Shown here piece by piece: positions 8,784 through 18,272 of a stretch of 56,753 nucleotides of DNA (the first letter of the stretch is position 1; each line of letters starts with the position of its first letter). The DNA is from Desulfosarcina sp. (GTDB lineage: Bacteria > Desulfobacterota > Desulfobacteria > Desulfobacterales > Desulfosarcinaceae), in NCBI GenBank assembly GCA_014237405.1, contig JABZFO010000033.1, positions 1 through 56,753 on the forward strand. The letters are read 5' to 3'. A program made the position numbers and the translations under genes. The notes beneath the pieces are model-generated. The model saw nothing but the letters and a program-made list of their open reading frames with translations. It did not search any database and was not told the DNA's origin.

Positions 8784-10463
8784 TCATGTGCTGTTTTCGT
8801 CCGGTTGGATGGCGTACAGCTTTACCGGTGTCGATACGCCCTTGAGCGTGGCGGAGAAAGTGCGCGCGATTGCCACCCGGGACCTGATCTTGTCATACAC
8901 CGGTTCGGATGCCACCGTTTCTCCTTCACCGGCCTGTCCCTGAATCCGCTGGGTTGTGTTTACGGATGCGCCGACGATACCATATTTCTTCCGTGCTTGC
9001 GATCCGATGTTGCCCACCACCACCGGGCCGCTGTTGATGCCGATGCCCATCTTCAACTGCGGCAGATTCAGTTGGGCCAACTCACGGTTGAGGCTGTGCA
9101 TTGAACTCTGCATGTCGAAGGCGCATTGAACGCACCGATGGGCAGTGGCTGTCAGGGGTTCGTCCAACGGTTCGAAAAAGGCCAGGATTGCGTCGCCCAC
9201 AAAATCCACGATGATGCCGTTGTGTTTTTGGACCAGTGGGATGATAGCTGAGAAATAACGGTTGAGTACATCGATGGTGGCTTCCGGCGACAGGTGTTCG
9301 GCCATGGGGGTGAACCCGCGAATATCGGCCATGAGGATGGCCACCTCCTGCCGTCTGCCCCCCAGTCGACCGGCTTCCGGCTGTTTCAGCAGCATGCGGG
9401 CAAATTCCGGGTCCACGTATCGGCCAAAGGTATTGCGGATCGTGTCCCTTTCTTTGAGCCCGTCGATCATGGTGTTGAAGCTGGTTGCCAACTGGCCGAT
9501 TTCATCACGGGAATCCACGCCGATTTTTTCCCCGTAGTCGCCTGCGGCGATGGTTTCGGCGCGCCGGGAAAGATGCCTGATGGTCCCGGACATGCGGTCC
9601 ACATTAAGGCGGATGATACCGTAGATGATCAGAATCAGGACCGCCGCACCGATGATGAATCCATTTCTGAAGTTGATGATGGGGGCTAATACCGCCTGGC
9701 CGTCGGCAAACACCACCAGGGCCCAGGGAAAGGTGTGGAGGCTGTGAAAACCTGCCACGCGCTTGGGTGGAAACCCCGGCCCCCAGGACACCCCGGTCGT
9801 TTTTCCAGGTATTTTTTCAAGTAAGGATTGCTCCAGTGGATCACCGGTTTCACCCAGCCGCGTTCTTCCCTTCATCAGGCCGCTAGTTAACACGATGTTG
9901 CCCGATGCCCGGTCTGCAATGCAGGCCATGGCGTTTTGCCACCAGATGTTGGCAGTGATGTCGGCCACCATGAAATCGAACTTCATGATGATTTCCAGGT
10001 TGCCGACAGGGGTATCGTAGGCGTCCATGAGAATCATGGTTATGGATACGGTCTGTTCGCCCGTCTCTTCGTCGACTTTCGGTGGGGTGATTTTTGTGAA
10101 TGCACCCCGGTGAAACCGCATGAACCGGCCGTTATCCAAGGCTCTGTGTCTGCTTCCATGGCCCCCGCCTGCGGATGAATGCCAGTTCAGGTTTACCCGA
10201 AGGATGCCCGGCAGGGTCTCCAGCCTGTGGACAATGGCTTCCAGAAGACTGGCATTGAGGATGTCCGACCCGCTTTGCGAGAACATCTGCATCAGTTCCA
10301 CCGGCTGCGAGAGCCGCATTTCAATTTCGTGTGCCGCCCGCTCAAGCCGGAGCATGATGGCTTCGTTCCACTGCCTGAGGATGACGTTACGAGCATAGAT
10401 AAAGCCGGAACTCCCGGCAATCAGAAGAATAATGATCACGGGCGACACCAGCAGCGCGGTCAA
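8784..10463 (-). CDS. Membrane-anchored class III adenylate/guanylate cyclase with HAMP domain
   Basis: Makes a cyclic nucleotide in response to a signal sensed outside the membrane. Order: an N-terminal membrane segment (LLVSPVIIILLIAG), an extracytoplasmic sensor of about 230 residues, a second membrane segment (IIGAAVLILIIYGII), a HAMP domain (GDYGEKIGVDSRDEIGQL) and a cyclase homology domain with ILMADIRGFT and DFVGDAILAFF supplying the two metal aspartates and NTTQRIQ the transition-state Arg. The usual substrate-selecting Lys before the second metal motif is replaced (VDFVGD), so ATP versus GTP cannot be called. The TTG at 10463 is the only standard start in range, yet the frame runs unbroken back to the stop of the upstream gene and the sequence just before it (KTLRARL) looks coded. 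The true start is therefore uncertain. Confidence 0.85.
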   Translation of the reverse strand: MTALLVSPVIIILLIAGSSGFIYARNVILRQWNEAIMLRLERAAHEIEMRLSQPVELMQMFSQSGSDILNASLLEAIVHRLETLPGILRVNLNWHSSAGGGHGSRHRALDNGRFMRFHRGAFTKITPPKVDEETGEQTVSITMILMDAYDTPVGNLEIIMKFDFMVADITANIWWQNAMACIADRASGNIVLTSGLMKGRTRLGETGDPLEQSLLEKIPGKTTGVSWGPGFPPKRVAGFHSLHTFPWALVVFADGQAVLAPIINFRNGFIIGAAVLILIIYGIIRLNVDRMSGTIRHLSRRAETIAAGDYGEKIGVDSRDEIGQLATSFNTMIDGLKERDTIRNTFGRYVDPEFARMLLKQPEAGRLGGRRQEVAILMADIRGFTPMAEHLSPEATIDVLNRYFSAIIPLVQKHNGIIVDFVGDAILAFFEPLDEPLTATAHRCVQCAFDMQSSMHSLNRELAQLNLPQLKMGIGINSGPVVVGNIGSQARKKYGIVGASVNTTQRIQGQAGEGETVASEPVYDKIRSRVAIARTFSATLKGVSTPVKLYAIQPDENST

Positions 10464-10571
10464 TCGTGCACGCAGGGTTTTAAATGGACGTGGAAAAGTT
10501 CCGCCTCGTTGAGCAGAAGTCTGCCGGGAGCTTTTTCCTTGTTGGGTTTGTCCACTAGGCAGCTTCGCTTG

Positions 10572-11426
10572 CTACGGTTTGTTCGCTTTCACGTATCGTC
10601 GGCGCCCGGCTTCCCGGGCCGCCTGGACATCCTTGTGGCAAGCCTCGGCTTTGCGGCCGGACCAGAACATGGCTTCCTCCAGATCCTTGCCGTAAACCCC
10701 GCACCACATCAGGCCGGACATGGCCCCGGCCCCGGCGGGATTGATTCTCAGGGAAGTGAGAAAGGCACCCCGTGCAGCCTGATAATCCTGGTTGCGGTAA
10801 AGTGCCCAGCCATATAGATCCTGAGCCATGAACGATTCCGGCGCCGCGGCTACCGCCTTTTTAAAAGGCGACACATCCAAAGGCCCGTCGCTACCATAGG
10901 CCGAGTAAATATAGAAGCGCTCCAACGCCTGCCCCACGGCATCCAGGCCTTCGCGGCTGATTGTTTCGGGCCACAAGGCTGCCTGGGTCTGGTCTTCCGG
11001 CATGGGTCGTCCCATGGATTCCAACCATTTTAGAAATTGGGAGCGAAACCCGATCAGGCGATCGTCAATGGAGAGTCTCAGATCGACAGGCGGGTGGACG
11101 GCCTCCGGCTTTTCTCCGTCGAAAAAGTTAAGGTTTACCGATTGGTCCGAATAGTTGCCGTAGAGCCAGAAACGTACCTTCTGAGACTGGCTGACCTGAA
11201 CAAGATCCAGTTTGTTGGCAGCATCGCGGCAGTAACGTTGAAACGGTGTCTTTCCCGGAAAGATCTTTTTCACCCGCCAGCCGAACCACATCTCCTTGAG
11301 TCCGGTGTGCAGCACCAGAACGTTCCCTATGAGAAAATGAAGGGCCAGGCCGGTGCCGTGGAATGGCTGCTGGTTCTCGGCACGAAATGGCAGTACGATG
11401 CACTGGTCGGTTGGGTGTAAAGCCAC
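10572..11426 (-). CDS. TPR-like protein of unknown function
   Basis: The 284 residues start at GTG 11426, which has GGAGG six bases upstream and an in-frame TAA just before it. The first 150 residues begin with a PTDQCIVLPF strand and alternate hydrophobic strands reminiscent of the N-terminal lobe of TolB/FlgO-like proteins. The last 90 (SFMAQDLYGWALYRNQDYQA and AFLTSLRINPAGAGA) look like two tetratricopeptide-type helical hairpins. No signal peptide or enzyme motif was seen. It is followed on the same strand by the cyclase, whose frame begins directly after its TAG, so the two are probably co-transcribed and may serve one signalling pathway. Confidence 0.6.
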   Translation of the reverse strand: MALHPTDQCIVLPFRAENQQPFHGTGLALHFLIGNVLVLHTGLKEMWFGWRVKKIFPGKTPFQRYCRDAANKLDLVQVSQSQKVRFWLYGNYSDQSVNLNFFDGEKPEAVHPPVDLRLSIDDRLIGFRSQFLKWLESMGRPMPEDQTQAALWPETISREGLDAVGQALERFYIYSAYGSDGPLDVSPFKKAVAAAPESFMAQDLYGWALYRNQDYQAARGAFLTSLRINPAGAGAMSGLMWCGVYGKDLEEAMFWSGRKAEACHKDVQAAREAGRRRYVKANKP

Positions 11427-11454
11427 GGGACACCTCCGGTTTCTGTGTTACCAT

Positions 11455-11750
11455 TACAAATGGTATGGCAATCCATGATTGGTATTTTTACCACATCCGC
11501 CGGATCTTTGAAACACCGCTTCTCAGCGGCCGAAGCCGATACCGGGGGCGGCCCGGTGCGGCCGGGAGCGAAGGTGTCCTCAAAGGCCAGCTCGCCGCGT
11601 ATACGCCTGACCAATCCTTCGGATTCCAGTTACACCAACGCCTTGCGGGTGGTCATTCGACTCACCCCGAACGTTGAAGAGCTAACTGGTTTTCCGAAGG
11701 AAGCATGTCGGTGAAGCGTTTGGCACGCATGCCCTGAATCAGTTGCTGCG
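11455..11750 (-). pseudogene. Remnant of a GntR-type regulator beside the hut genes
   Basis: Three pieces of a GntR-like winged-helix domain lie in order on the minus strand: LPSENQLALQ, then after a one-base shift FGVSRMTTRKALV, then after a TAA stop LESEGLVRRIRGELAFE. Together they match the family pattern LPSE..LA..FGVSRMT.R.AL..LE.EGL. The C-terminal ligand domain is missing or unrecognisable. HutC, the histidine-utilisation repressor, is a GntR-family protein, so a relic of hutC is tempting here, but the surviving part cannot separate it from other GntR regulators. Confidence 0.5.
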
Positions 11751-11822
11751 TGATGAACAGGCATGTGGAGGTAGCCGGCGGTGTAATGGCTTTTTAGGTG
11801 TCAATGTTGTATAATAAATGAT

Positions 11823-12016
11823 ACTTCTCAATAAGTTCTGGGTAATTTCTTCCGATATAGGGGTCATGATATTTTCCGCAAGGCGATATGCTTATCATTA
11901 GTACACGGCATTTTTGCTCGCACGGCAACATTCATATCGCCTTGCGGAAAATATCATGACCCCAGCATTGAATCCATTGAATACGAATCACCATTGACTA
12001 TAACTTATTGAGAAGT
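11823..12016. repeat. Nested inverted-repeat element upstream of hutU
   Basis: Outer arms of 15 bp (11823-11837, ACTTCTCAATAAGTT; 12002-12016) enclose perfect 31-bp inner arms (11860-11890 and 11933-11963) around a 42-bp loop. The inner arms contain GGTCATGATATTTTCCGC. No coding sequence lies inside. The layout fits a small non-autonomous mobile element, but no clear target duplication is visible. It ends 45 bp before the hutU start, so it probably lies in or replaces the operon promoter region. In RNA the 31-bp stem would be very stable. Confidence 0.75.
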
Positions 12017-12060
12017 TACTAGTAAACTTGTTAAGGTTTTCAAACTATGAGGTTTTTGCC

Positions 12061-14097
12061 ATGCCGACCAATATTGATATCTCCCGAGCCATGAAAATCT
12101 ATTTGGACGACCCATTGCCACAGATGCCTGCTTTTCGCCCCGGTATCCGCCGTGCCCCGGACCGGGGCTTTCGTCTCAGCCGCAGCCAGACCTCGGTGGC
12201 CCTGAAAAATGCCCTGCGCTACGTGCCCGAAGAGCATCACGCCGCCCTGATCCCTGAGTTTCTGGAAGAGCTGAAAAACCGGGGGCGCATCTACGGCTAT
12301 CGCTTTCGTCCCCAAGGCGAGATCCGGGCTCTGCCCATCGATCAATATCGGGGCAATTGCCTGGCCGGTCGGGCCTTTCAGTTGATGATGGACAACAACC
12401 TGGATTTCGACGTGGCGCTTTACCCCTATGAACTGGTCACCTACGGCGAGACCGGCAGCGTCTGCCAGAACTGGATGCAGTTCCGGCTCATTAAAAAATA
12501 TCTTGAACTGCTCACCGACGACCAGACCCTGGTGGTGCAGTCCGGCCATCCCCTGGGGCTCTTCCGTTCGGACCCAAGCGCCCCTAGGACCATCATCACC
12601 AACGGATTGATGGTGGGGCTTTTTGACAACCCGGACGACTGGGAGATTGCCACCCAGATGGGAGTCTCCTCATACGGCCAGATGACCGCCGGCGGCTGGA
12701 TGTACATCGGCCCCCAGGGGATCGTCCACGGCACCTACAACACATTGCTGGGGGCCGGCCGCAAGATGTGCGGGATTCCCGCCGGTGGCGACCTGGCCGG
12801 CCTGCTCTTCGTTTCCTCGGGGCTGGGGGGTATGAGCGGCGCCCAGCCCAAGGCCGCCGAGATTACCGGGGCCGTGTCCATCATCGCCGAGGTTGACGGT
12901 TCACGCATAGACACCCGCCACCGTCAGGGGTGGGTGAACATGGTCTCTGCCGACCTTGCCGAGATTTTTAAGGCGGCCCTCAAGGCCAAAGCTGAAAAGC
13001 GCGCCCTGTCCATTGCCTACCATGGCAACGTGGTGGACCTGCTGCAGTATATGGTTGAAAAAAACATCCCCGTGGATTTGCTTTCGGACCAGACTTCCTG
13101 CCACGTGGCCTACGATGGCGGCTATTGCCCCCAGGGAGTCAGTTACGAAGAACGCACCCGGCTGCTGGCCGAGGATCGACAGACGTTCCGTCAGCTGGTG
13201 GATGCCAGCCTCAAGACGCACATCGACCTGATCAGAACCCTGGTCCAGCGGGGCACTTATTTCTTCGACTACGGCAACGCCTTTTTGAAAGCTGTCTTCG
13301 ACGCCGGGGTCACGGATGTGGCCCGAAACGGCAGGGACGTGAAGGACGGTTTTGTGTTCCCCTCCTATTTTGAGGATATTATGGGGCCCATCTTTGACTA
13401 CGGGTACGGGCCCTTCCGCTGGGTGTGCCTCAGCGGCGATCCGGAAGACCTGGAAAAAACCGACCGGTCGGCCATGGCCTCCATCGATCCCGACCGACGC
13501 CCCGAGGACCGGGACAACTACGTGTGGATCCGCGATGCCGGCAAGAACCGGCTGGTGGTGGGCAGTCAGGCGAGAATTCTCTACCAGGATGCACAAGGAC
13601 GCATGCGCATCGCCCTGACCTTCAACGCCATGGTGAGAAATAAGGAGGTGGGACCCATCATGCTGGGCCGGGACCACCACGATCCCGGCGGCACCGATTC
13701 TCCGTTCCGTGAGACCGCCAACATCAACGACGGCAGCAACGTGACCGCAGATATGGCCACCCACTGCTTTGCGGGAAACGCCGCCCGGGGCATGTCCCTG
13801 GTGGCTCTGCACAACGGTGGGGGGACCGGCATCGGCAAGGCTATCAACGGCGGCTTCGGCCTGGTTTTAGACGGCAGCCGGCGGGTGGACGGCATTATCC
13901 GTTCGGCCATGAACTGGGATGTCATGGGTGGGGTGGCCCGGCGCAACTGGGCGAGAAATCCAAACGCCATGAGCGCGGCCGCCGCGTACAACCGGAATAA
14001 TGACAACGGCGATCAGATTACGCTCCCCTTTCTGGCTGACGACGATGCCGTGGATGCGGCGGTGGACCAACTGTTTTCGCAAAAGGATTTCTCATGA
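12061..14097 (+). CDS. hutU: Urocanate hydratase (long form)
   Basis: Second step of histidine breakdown: urocanate to 4-imidazolone-5-propionate, using tightly bound NAD+ as an electrophile. Family blocks visible include SGHPLGLFRSD, TNGLMVGLFDN, GGWMYIGPQGIVHGTYNT, the glycine-rich GGLGGMSGAQPKAAEI (dinucleotide site), DQTSCHVAYDGGYCPQG and GNAARGMSLVALHNGGGTG. At 678 residues it belongs to the longer form seen in some anaerobes rather than the 550-residue form. ATG 12061 with GAGG nine bases upstream and the conserved start MPTNIDISRAMKI is preferred over the TTG at 12028. It overlaps hutI by four bases. Confidence 0.95.
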   Translation: MPTNIDISRAMKIYLDDPLPQMPAFRPGIRRAPDRGFRLSRSQTSVALKNALRYVPEEHHAALIPEFLEELKNRGRIYGYRFRPQGEIRALPIDQYRGNCLAGRAFQLMMDNNLDFDVALYPYELVTYGETGSVCQNWMQFRLIKKYLELLTDDQTLVVQSGHPLGLFRSDPSAPRTIITNGLMVGLFDNPDDWEIATQMGVSSYGQMTAGGWMYIGPQGIVHGTYNTLLGAGRKMCGIPAGGDLAGLLFVSSGLGGMSGAQPKAAEITGAVSIIAEVDGSRIDTRHRQGWVNMVSADLAEIFKAALKAKAEKRALSIAYHGNVVDLLQYMVEKNIPVDLLSDQTSCHVAYDGGYCPQGVSYEERTRLLAEDRQTFRQLVDASLKTHIDLIRTLVQRGTYFFDYGNAFLKAVFDAGVTDVARNGRDVKDGFVFPSYFEDIMGPIFDYGYGPFRWVCLSGDPEDLEKTDRSAMASIDPDRRPEDRDNYVWIRDAGKNRLVVGSQARILYQDAQGRMRIALTFNAMVRNKEVGPIMLGRDHHDPGGTDSPFRETANINDGSNVTADMATHCFAGNAARGMSLVALHNGGGTGIGKAINGGFGLVLDGSRRVDGIIRSAMNWDVMGGVARRNWARNPNAMSAAAAYNRNNDNGDQITLPFLADDDAVDAAVDQLFSQKDFS

Positions 14098-15335
14098 CCG
14101 TTACGCTTTTTCGTAATGCACGGATTTACACCCCGGTGGATAAGGGGAAGCCGGCCGCCGGTGCAGCCCAGGGGGAACTGGCGGTTTACGAAGATGGCGC
14201 GCTGGCCGTGGAAGATGGACGGATTCGTGCGGTGGGCGATTTATCGTCCATCGTGCATTCGATATCCGGCAAGACCATGGATGAGGTCGACTGCAGGGAT
14301 ATGTGTCTGATTCCAGGGTTCGTGGACCCCCACACCCACATCTGCTTTGCCCGATTGAGGGAGGAGGAGTTCGAACTGCGCATCGCCGGCTCCCCTTACC
14401 TGGAGATCTTGGAAAAGGGAGGCGGTATCCTCTCTTCCGTGCAGCACATTCGTGAATCGGATGAAGCGGATTTGTTCGTCGCAACGGCTGAACGGGTTCG
14501 CATAGCCCTTTCCTTTGGCACCACGACCTTGGAGATCAAGAGCGGATACGGGCTGGACACACAAAACGAATTGAAGATGCTGCGGGTGATCGACCGGGTG
14601 GCCCGGGAATTGCCGATAGATGTGGTGCCCACGTTTCTCGGGGCCCATGCCGTGCCACCGGAGTATAAGGGGCGCAGCGATGATTTCGTCGATCTGGTGA
14701 TTGATGAAATGCTGCCGGCAGTGACAGCACAGGGTGTCGCACGGTTCTGTGATGTTTTCTGCGAAAAAGGTGTCTTCACCCTGGACCAGAGCCGCCGGAT
14801 TCTGGAGGCGGCCAAGGCGTTCGGCCTGGGGGTGAAGCTCCACGCGGATGAAGTGAATGACCTGGGTGGTGCCGGTTTGGCCGCCGACCTGGCCGCCGTT
14901 TCGGCCGACCACCTGCTGGCGGCAGGAGATGAAAACATTGCACGAATGGCCAAGGCCGGTGTGGTGGCCAGCCTGCTGCCCGCCACCGCCTACAGCCTGA
15001 GAAAACCCTATGCCCGGGCACTGGACATGATCGCTGCCGGCGTGCCGGTGGCCCTGGCTACGGACTGCAATCCCGGTTCCAGCTACACCGAGTCCATGCC
15101 CTTCGTGATCGGGCTGTCAGTGCTGAACATGGGACTTTCCCCGGCCCAGGCACTGACCGGCGTCACGCTCAATGCCGCTTATGCGGTAGGCATGGGGGCG
15201 CAGGTGGGGAGCCTGGACGTGGGCAAACAGGCCGATTTTCTGCTGATGGGTGGGCGGTCTCCGGCAATATTGGCCTACCATGCCGGGGTGTCGCCGGTGC
15301 AGGAAGTGTATAAGCGGGGAAAACGGGTGGCCTGA
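14094..15335 (+). CDS. hutI: Imidazolonepropionase
   Basis: Third step: hydrolyses imidazolone-5-propionate to N-formimino-L-glutamate. This amidohydrolase shows the metal-binding HTHIC near residue 80, the substrate segment EEEFELRIAG, SFGTTTLEIKSGYGLD, the metal histidines in FLGAHAVPPEY and VKLHADEVND, and the catalytic Asp in ALATDCNPGSSYTESM. The 413-residue length is normal and nothing is missing. Its ATG overlaps the hutU stop (ATGA), so the two are coupled. Confidence 0.96.
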   Translation: MTVTLFRNARIYTPVDKGKPAAGAAQGELAVYEDGALAVEDGRIRAVGDLSSIVHSISGKTMDEVDCRDMCLIPGFVDPHTHICFARLREEEFELRIAGSPYLEILEKGGGILSSVQHIRESDEADLFVATAERVRIALSFGTTTLEIKSGYGLDTQNELKMLRVIDRVARELPIDVVPTFLGAHAVPPEYKGRSDDFVDLVIDEMLPAVTAQGVARFCDVFCEKGVFTLDQSRRILEAAKAFGLGVKLHADEVNDLGGAGLAADLAAVSADHLLAAGDENIARMAKAGVVASLLPATAYSLRKPYARALDMIAAGVPVALATDCNPGSSYTESMPFVIGLSVLNMGLSPAQALTGVTLNAAYAVGMGAQVGSLDVGKQADFLLMGGRSPAILAYHAGVSPVQEVYKRGKRVA

Positions 15336-15380
15336 TCGCGGCTGGAAGCCGCTCCGACCATGAGGAGTCAGTCAAGCGCC

Positions 15381-16928
15381 ATGAAACCATTGCTTCTGGA
15401 TAAAGAGAAAATCACGATTGATGACCTGCTGGCGGTTGCCCGGTCAAACCGCGAAGTCGATGTGTCTGCTGCCGGAGAAGGGCGGGTGGCCAAAACCAGC
15501 GCCCTGATCGAGCGCTGGGTGAAGGAAAAACGGGTCATCTACGGCATTACCACCGGGTTCGGGGCCCTGTGCAACGTGACCATTTCCGAGAAGGACACCC
15601 GGCGGCTCCAGGAGAATATTATTATGAGTCACGCTGCCGGCGTGGGCGATCCGCTGCCCGAGGCGGTGGTCCGGGCCATCATGGCCCTTCGGGTACACGA
15701 CCTGTGCATGGGGTATTCCGGCTGTCGCATGGAGACCATTCGATATCTGCTCGCTTTTCTTAATCACGGGGTGACGCCGGTGGTACCGGAGAAGGGGTCG
15801 GTGGGGGCCAGCGGTGACCTGGCGCCCACGGCGCATCTGGGCCTGGTGCTCATCGGCAAAGGGGAGGCGTATTATCGGGAAAACCGCATTTCCGGTGCGG
15901 CGGCGCTGGACCAGATCGGATTTGCCCCACTGGCCCTTGCAGCGGGAGAGGGGCTGGCTCTGATCAACGGCACCCAGGTGATGACAGCCATCGGCGCCCT
16001 GGTGGTGCACGATGCGGTAAGGCTGTCCAAGATGGCGGACATTGCCTGCGCCATGACCCTGGAGGTGCTCATGGGCTCCAACAGCGAGTTCGACCCGCGC
16101 ATCCACCAGGTCCGTCCACACCCGGGCCAGCTGGTTACCGCAGACAATATGCTTCGACTTACGGCGGAAAGCGACATCATCTCTTCTCACGAGGGCTGTG
16201 CCCGGGTCCAGGACGCCTACACCTTGCGCTGCGCCCCCCAGATCCACGGGGCCAGCAAGGATGCGGTGGCCCACGCCAACCAGGTCATCAACATCGAAAT
16301 CAATTCAACCACCACCAACCCGCTGGTTTTTCCCGATACCGAGGAGGTGCGGCTGGGGGGCAATTTCCACGGCCAGCCCGTGGCCATGGCCGCAGACTAT
16401 CTCTCCATGGGGCTGGCGGAGCTGGGCAGTGTGTCCGAGCGGCGCATCGAGCGGATGGTGAACCCCCAGCTCAGTGGACTGCCCGCCTTTCTGGTCAAAC
16501 AGGGAGGGATCAACTCCGGCTACATGATCGGCCAGTATGCCGCCGCCGCACTGGTGTCGGAAAATAAGGTGCTGGCACACCCGGCATGCGTGGATTCCAT
16601 CCCTACTTCCGCCAACAAGGAGGACCACGTGAGCATGGGCACCATTGCCATCCGCCAGAGCCGGGAAATCCTCACCAACGTGGAGAACGTTATCGCCATC
16701 GAACTGCTTTGCGCCGCCCAGGCCTATGACCTGCTCACCGAAAAACACCCGTTGAAGGCCGGCAGGGGTACCCGTGAGGCTTACCGGGTGATCCGCCGTC
16801 ATGTGCCATACATGGCTCAAGACCGGGAGCTGCACAAGGACATTGAAACCATGGTACATGTATTGCGATCCGGCGAGATTCTCGGTGCGGTGGAAGCGGC
16901 GGTGGGCCGGATCAAAGTGGTCGCCTGA
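15381..16928 (+). CDS. hutH: Histidine ammonia-lyase
   Basis: First step: deaminates L-histidine to urocanate. The Ala-Ser-Gly triplet that cyclises into the MIO electrophile is in GSVGASGDLAPTAHL (residues 143-145 from this start). YGITTGFG, the active-site Tyr loop, and the FHGQPVAMAADYLSMGLAELG block are also present, and the length of 515 residues is typical. ATG 15381 (MKPLLLDKEK) is preferred over 15360 from family alignment. With hutU and hutI it gives histidine to formiminoglutamate plus ammonia; the last enzyme (formiminoglutamase or formiminotransferase) is not in the window. Confidence 0.96.
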   Translation: MKPLLLDKEKITIDDLLAVARSNREVDVSAAGEGRVAKTSALIERWVKEKRVIYGITTGFGALCNVTISEKDTRRLQENIIMSHAAGVGDPLPEAVVRAIMALRVHDLCMGYSGCRMETIRYLLAFLNHGVTPVVPEKGSVGASGDLAPTAHLGLVLIGKGEAYYRENRISGAAALDQIGFAPLALAAGEGLALINGTQVMTAIGALVVHDAVRLSKMADIACAMTLEVLMGSNSEFDPRIHQVRPHPGQLVTADNMLRLTAESDIISSHEGCARVQDAYTLRCAPQIHGASKDAVAHANQVINIEINSTTTNPLVFPDTEEVRLGGNFHGQPVAMAADYLSMGLAELGSVSERRIERMVNPQLSGLPAFLVKQGGINSGYMIGQYAAAALVSENKVLAHPACVDSIPTSANKEDHVSMGTIAIRQSREILTNVENVIAIELLCAAQAYDLLTEKHPLKAGRGTREAYRVIRRHVPYMAQDRELHKDIETMVHVLRSGEILGAVEAAVGRIKVVA

Positions 16929-17014
16929 AAAGTCGATAAAGCGGCGGCAAATTCCAGCCAGCCGTTTTCCAATCCTAAGATCCAGCATTCGACAACGATA
17001 AAGGAGTAGTTGAG

Positions 17015-18181
17015 ATGAGAAACCAACGGTTGCGCATGCTCATGGGCGTGCTCCTGGTTTGCCTGCTGGCGATTCCTTCAGCCTGGGCAGGCCAGGTGGT
17101 CACCGAAAGGGAAAGAAACTGGGCTCGACAGGCGCTGGCGCAGGAAGCGACGCTCAATGCCGCCCAGATGCCCGGCAACACCCTCTCCGTGCTCTATTTT
17201 TCAAATACTACGGGGCAGCCCGCGCTTGACGTCCTGCAAAAGGGCCTTGCCTTTATGCTCATGACCGATCTGTCTAAAATCAAAGATCTGGTGCTGGTGG
17301 AGCGGGTGAAATTGCAGGCCCTGGTCGAAGAGATGGGCCTCGGCGTGTCCGGCTTGGTTGAAACGGGATCAGCGCCCCGGTTGGGCCAGTTGCTGGGCGC
17401 CCGGTTTCTGGTGAGCGGTGACATAACCGGTGACGCCGGAACCGGGGCTCCAGGCGGGCAGGTGGATGAAGGCGCCATTTCCCGGGCACTGGAAACCAGC
17501 ATCCAGATCGATCCGGGTCTGCTGGATGTGCCGGCCGGTCAGACAGCGAATCTGCCCAGGGTGGATGGCCTGGTCAGCACGCTTTTCCAGATCGAAAAGG
17601 AGATGCTTTTTTCCATTGTCGAACAGCTGGAAATTTCTCTGAGTGAAAATGAAAAAGTGGCATTGCGCGTCCCCATGACCACCAATGGCCGGGCGCTTTA
17701 TTACTTTTTCATGGGGCTTACCTACAGTGACATGGGGATATATGACCGGGCCGGCAGTTACTATCAAAAAGCAAATCAAGCAGACCCCGGCCTGAAATCG
17801 GCAACAAACGCGTTGAAGGAGCTTCGGCATCTGGGCCTGTATGGTTCTCCCAAAAAGCCCATGTCGCTTCTCAAGTCCATTCGCAACCGAACGTCGCTGA
17901 CCAACAGCCTGGCCCCGGCTAATGCGGTCAAGCGGGTAAGAACTCCCGCGGATGTCAGCCTGCGCCAAAGCCGTAATCAGCCGCCGCCGGAACCGACTCC
18001 GGAACCACCACCAACCCCCCCGCCACCACCGGAAGTGGATAACGATGGTGACCGATACACGGTTGCCCAGGGAGATTGCGATGATAATGACAGTACCGTT
18101 TATCCGGGTGCCTATGAATTCTGTGACAACAAGGATAATGACTGCAACGATCTCATAGACGACAATCCAAACTGTTATTAA
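17015..18181 (+). CDS. Exported CsgG/FlgO-like protein with MopE-type metal-binding tail
   Basis: A signal peptide (LLVCLLAIPSAWA) is followed by a CsgG/FlgO-like domain at about 50-135: LSVLYFSNTTGQPALDVLQK, LVLVERVKLQALVEEMGLG, LGQLLGARFLVSGDIT. A helical pair (ALYYFFMGLTYSDMGIYDRA) looks TPR-like. After a proline-rich linker (EPTPEPPPTPPPPPEV) comes a calcium-type Asp-rich motif, DNDGDRYTVAQGDCDDND, then CDNKDNDCNDLIDD, as in the MopE family of metal-binding repeats. The join of a CsgG-like domain to a MopE tail is unusual. SD AAGGAG precedes ATG 17015. It is the first of two + strand genes converging on three minus-strand genes with related domains. The exact role is unknown. Confidence 0.8.
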   Translation: MRNQRLRMLMGVLLVCLLAIPSAWAGQVVTERERNWARQALAQEATLNAAQMPGNTLSVLYFSNTTGQPALDVLQKGLAFMLMTDLSKIKDLVLVERVKLQALVEEMGLGVSGLVETGSAPRLGQLLGARFLVSGDITGDAGTGAPGGQVDEGAISRALETSIQIDPGLLDVPAGQTANLPRVDGLVSTLFQIEKEMLFSIVEQLEISLSENEKVALRVPMTTNGRALYYFFMGLTYSDMGIYDRAGSYYQKANQADPGLKSATNALKELRHLGLYGSPKKPMSLLKSIRNRTSLTNSLAPANAVKRVRTPADVSLRQSRNQPPPEPTPEPPPTPPPPPEVDNDGDRYTVAQGDCDDNDSTVYPGAYEFCDNKDNDCNDLIDDNPNCY

Positions 18182-18202
18182 GATACGTTAGTATCTTTTG
18201 AA
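18181..18202 (+). terminator. Possible weak terminator
   Basis: AGATAC/GTATCT hairpin with a four-base loop directly after the stop codon, followed by TTTTGAATTTTT. The stem is short and AT-rich, so it may only attenuate read-through into the barrel gene. Confidence 0.4.
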
Positions 18203-18272
18203 TTTTTGCAGCAGTTTTGCATGCGAAAAACACCGAATGTGAAAAAAATTCTATGGTGAAAGGATAGCTTTC

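Noticed and set aside
11445..11714. Plus-strand 89-residue frame
   Set aside because: The opposite strand carries recognisable GntR helix-turn-helix pieces; the plus frame has no motif.
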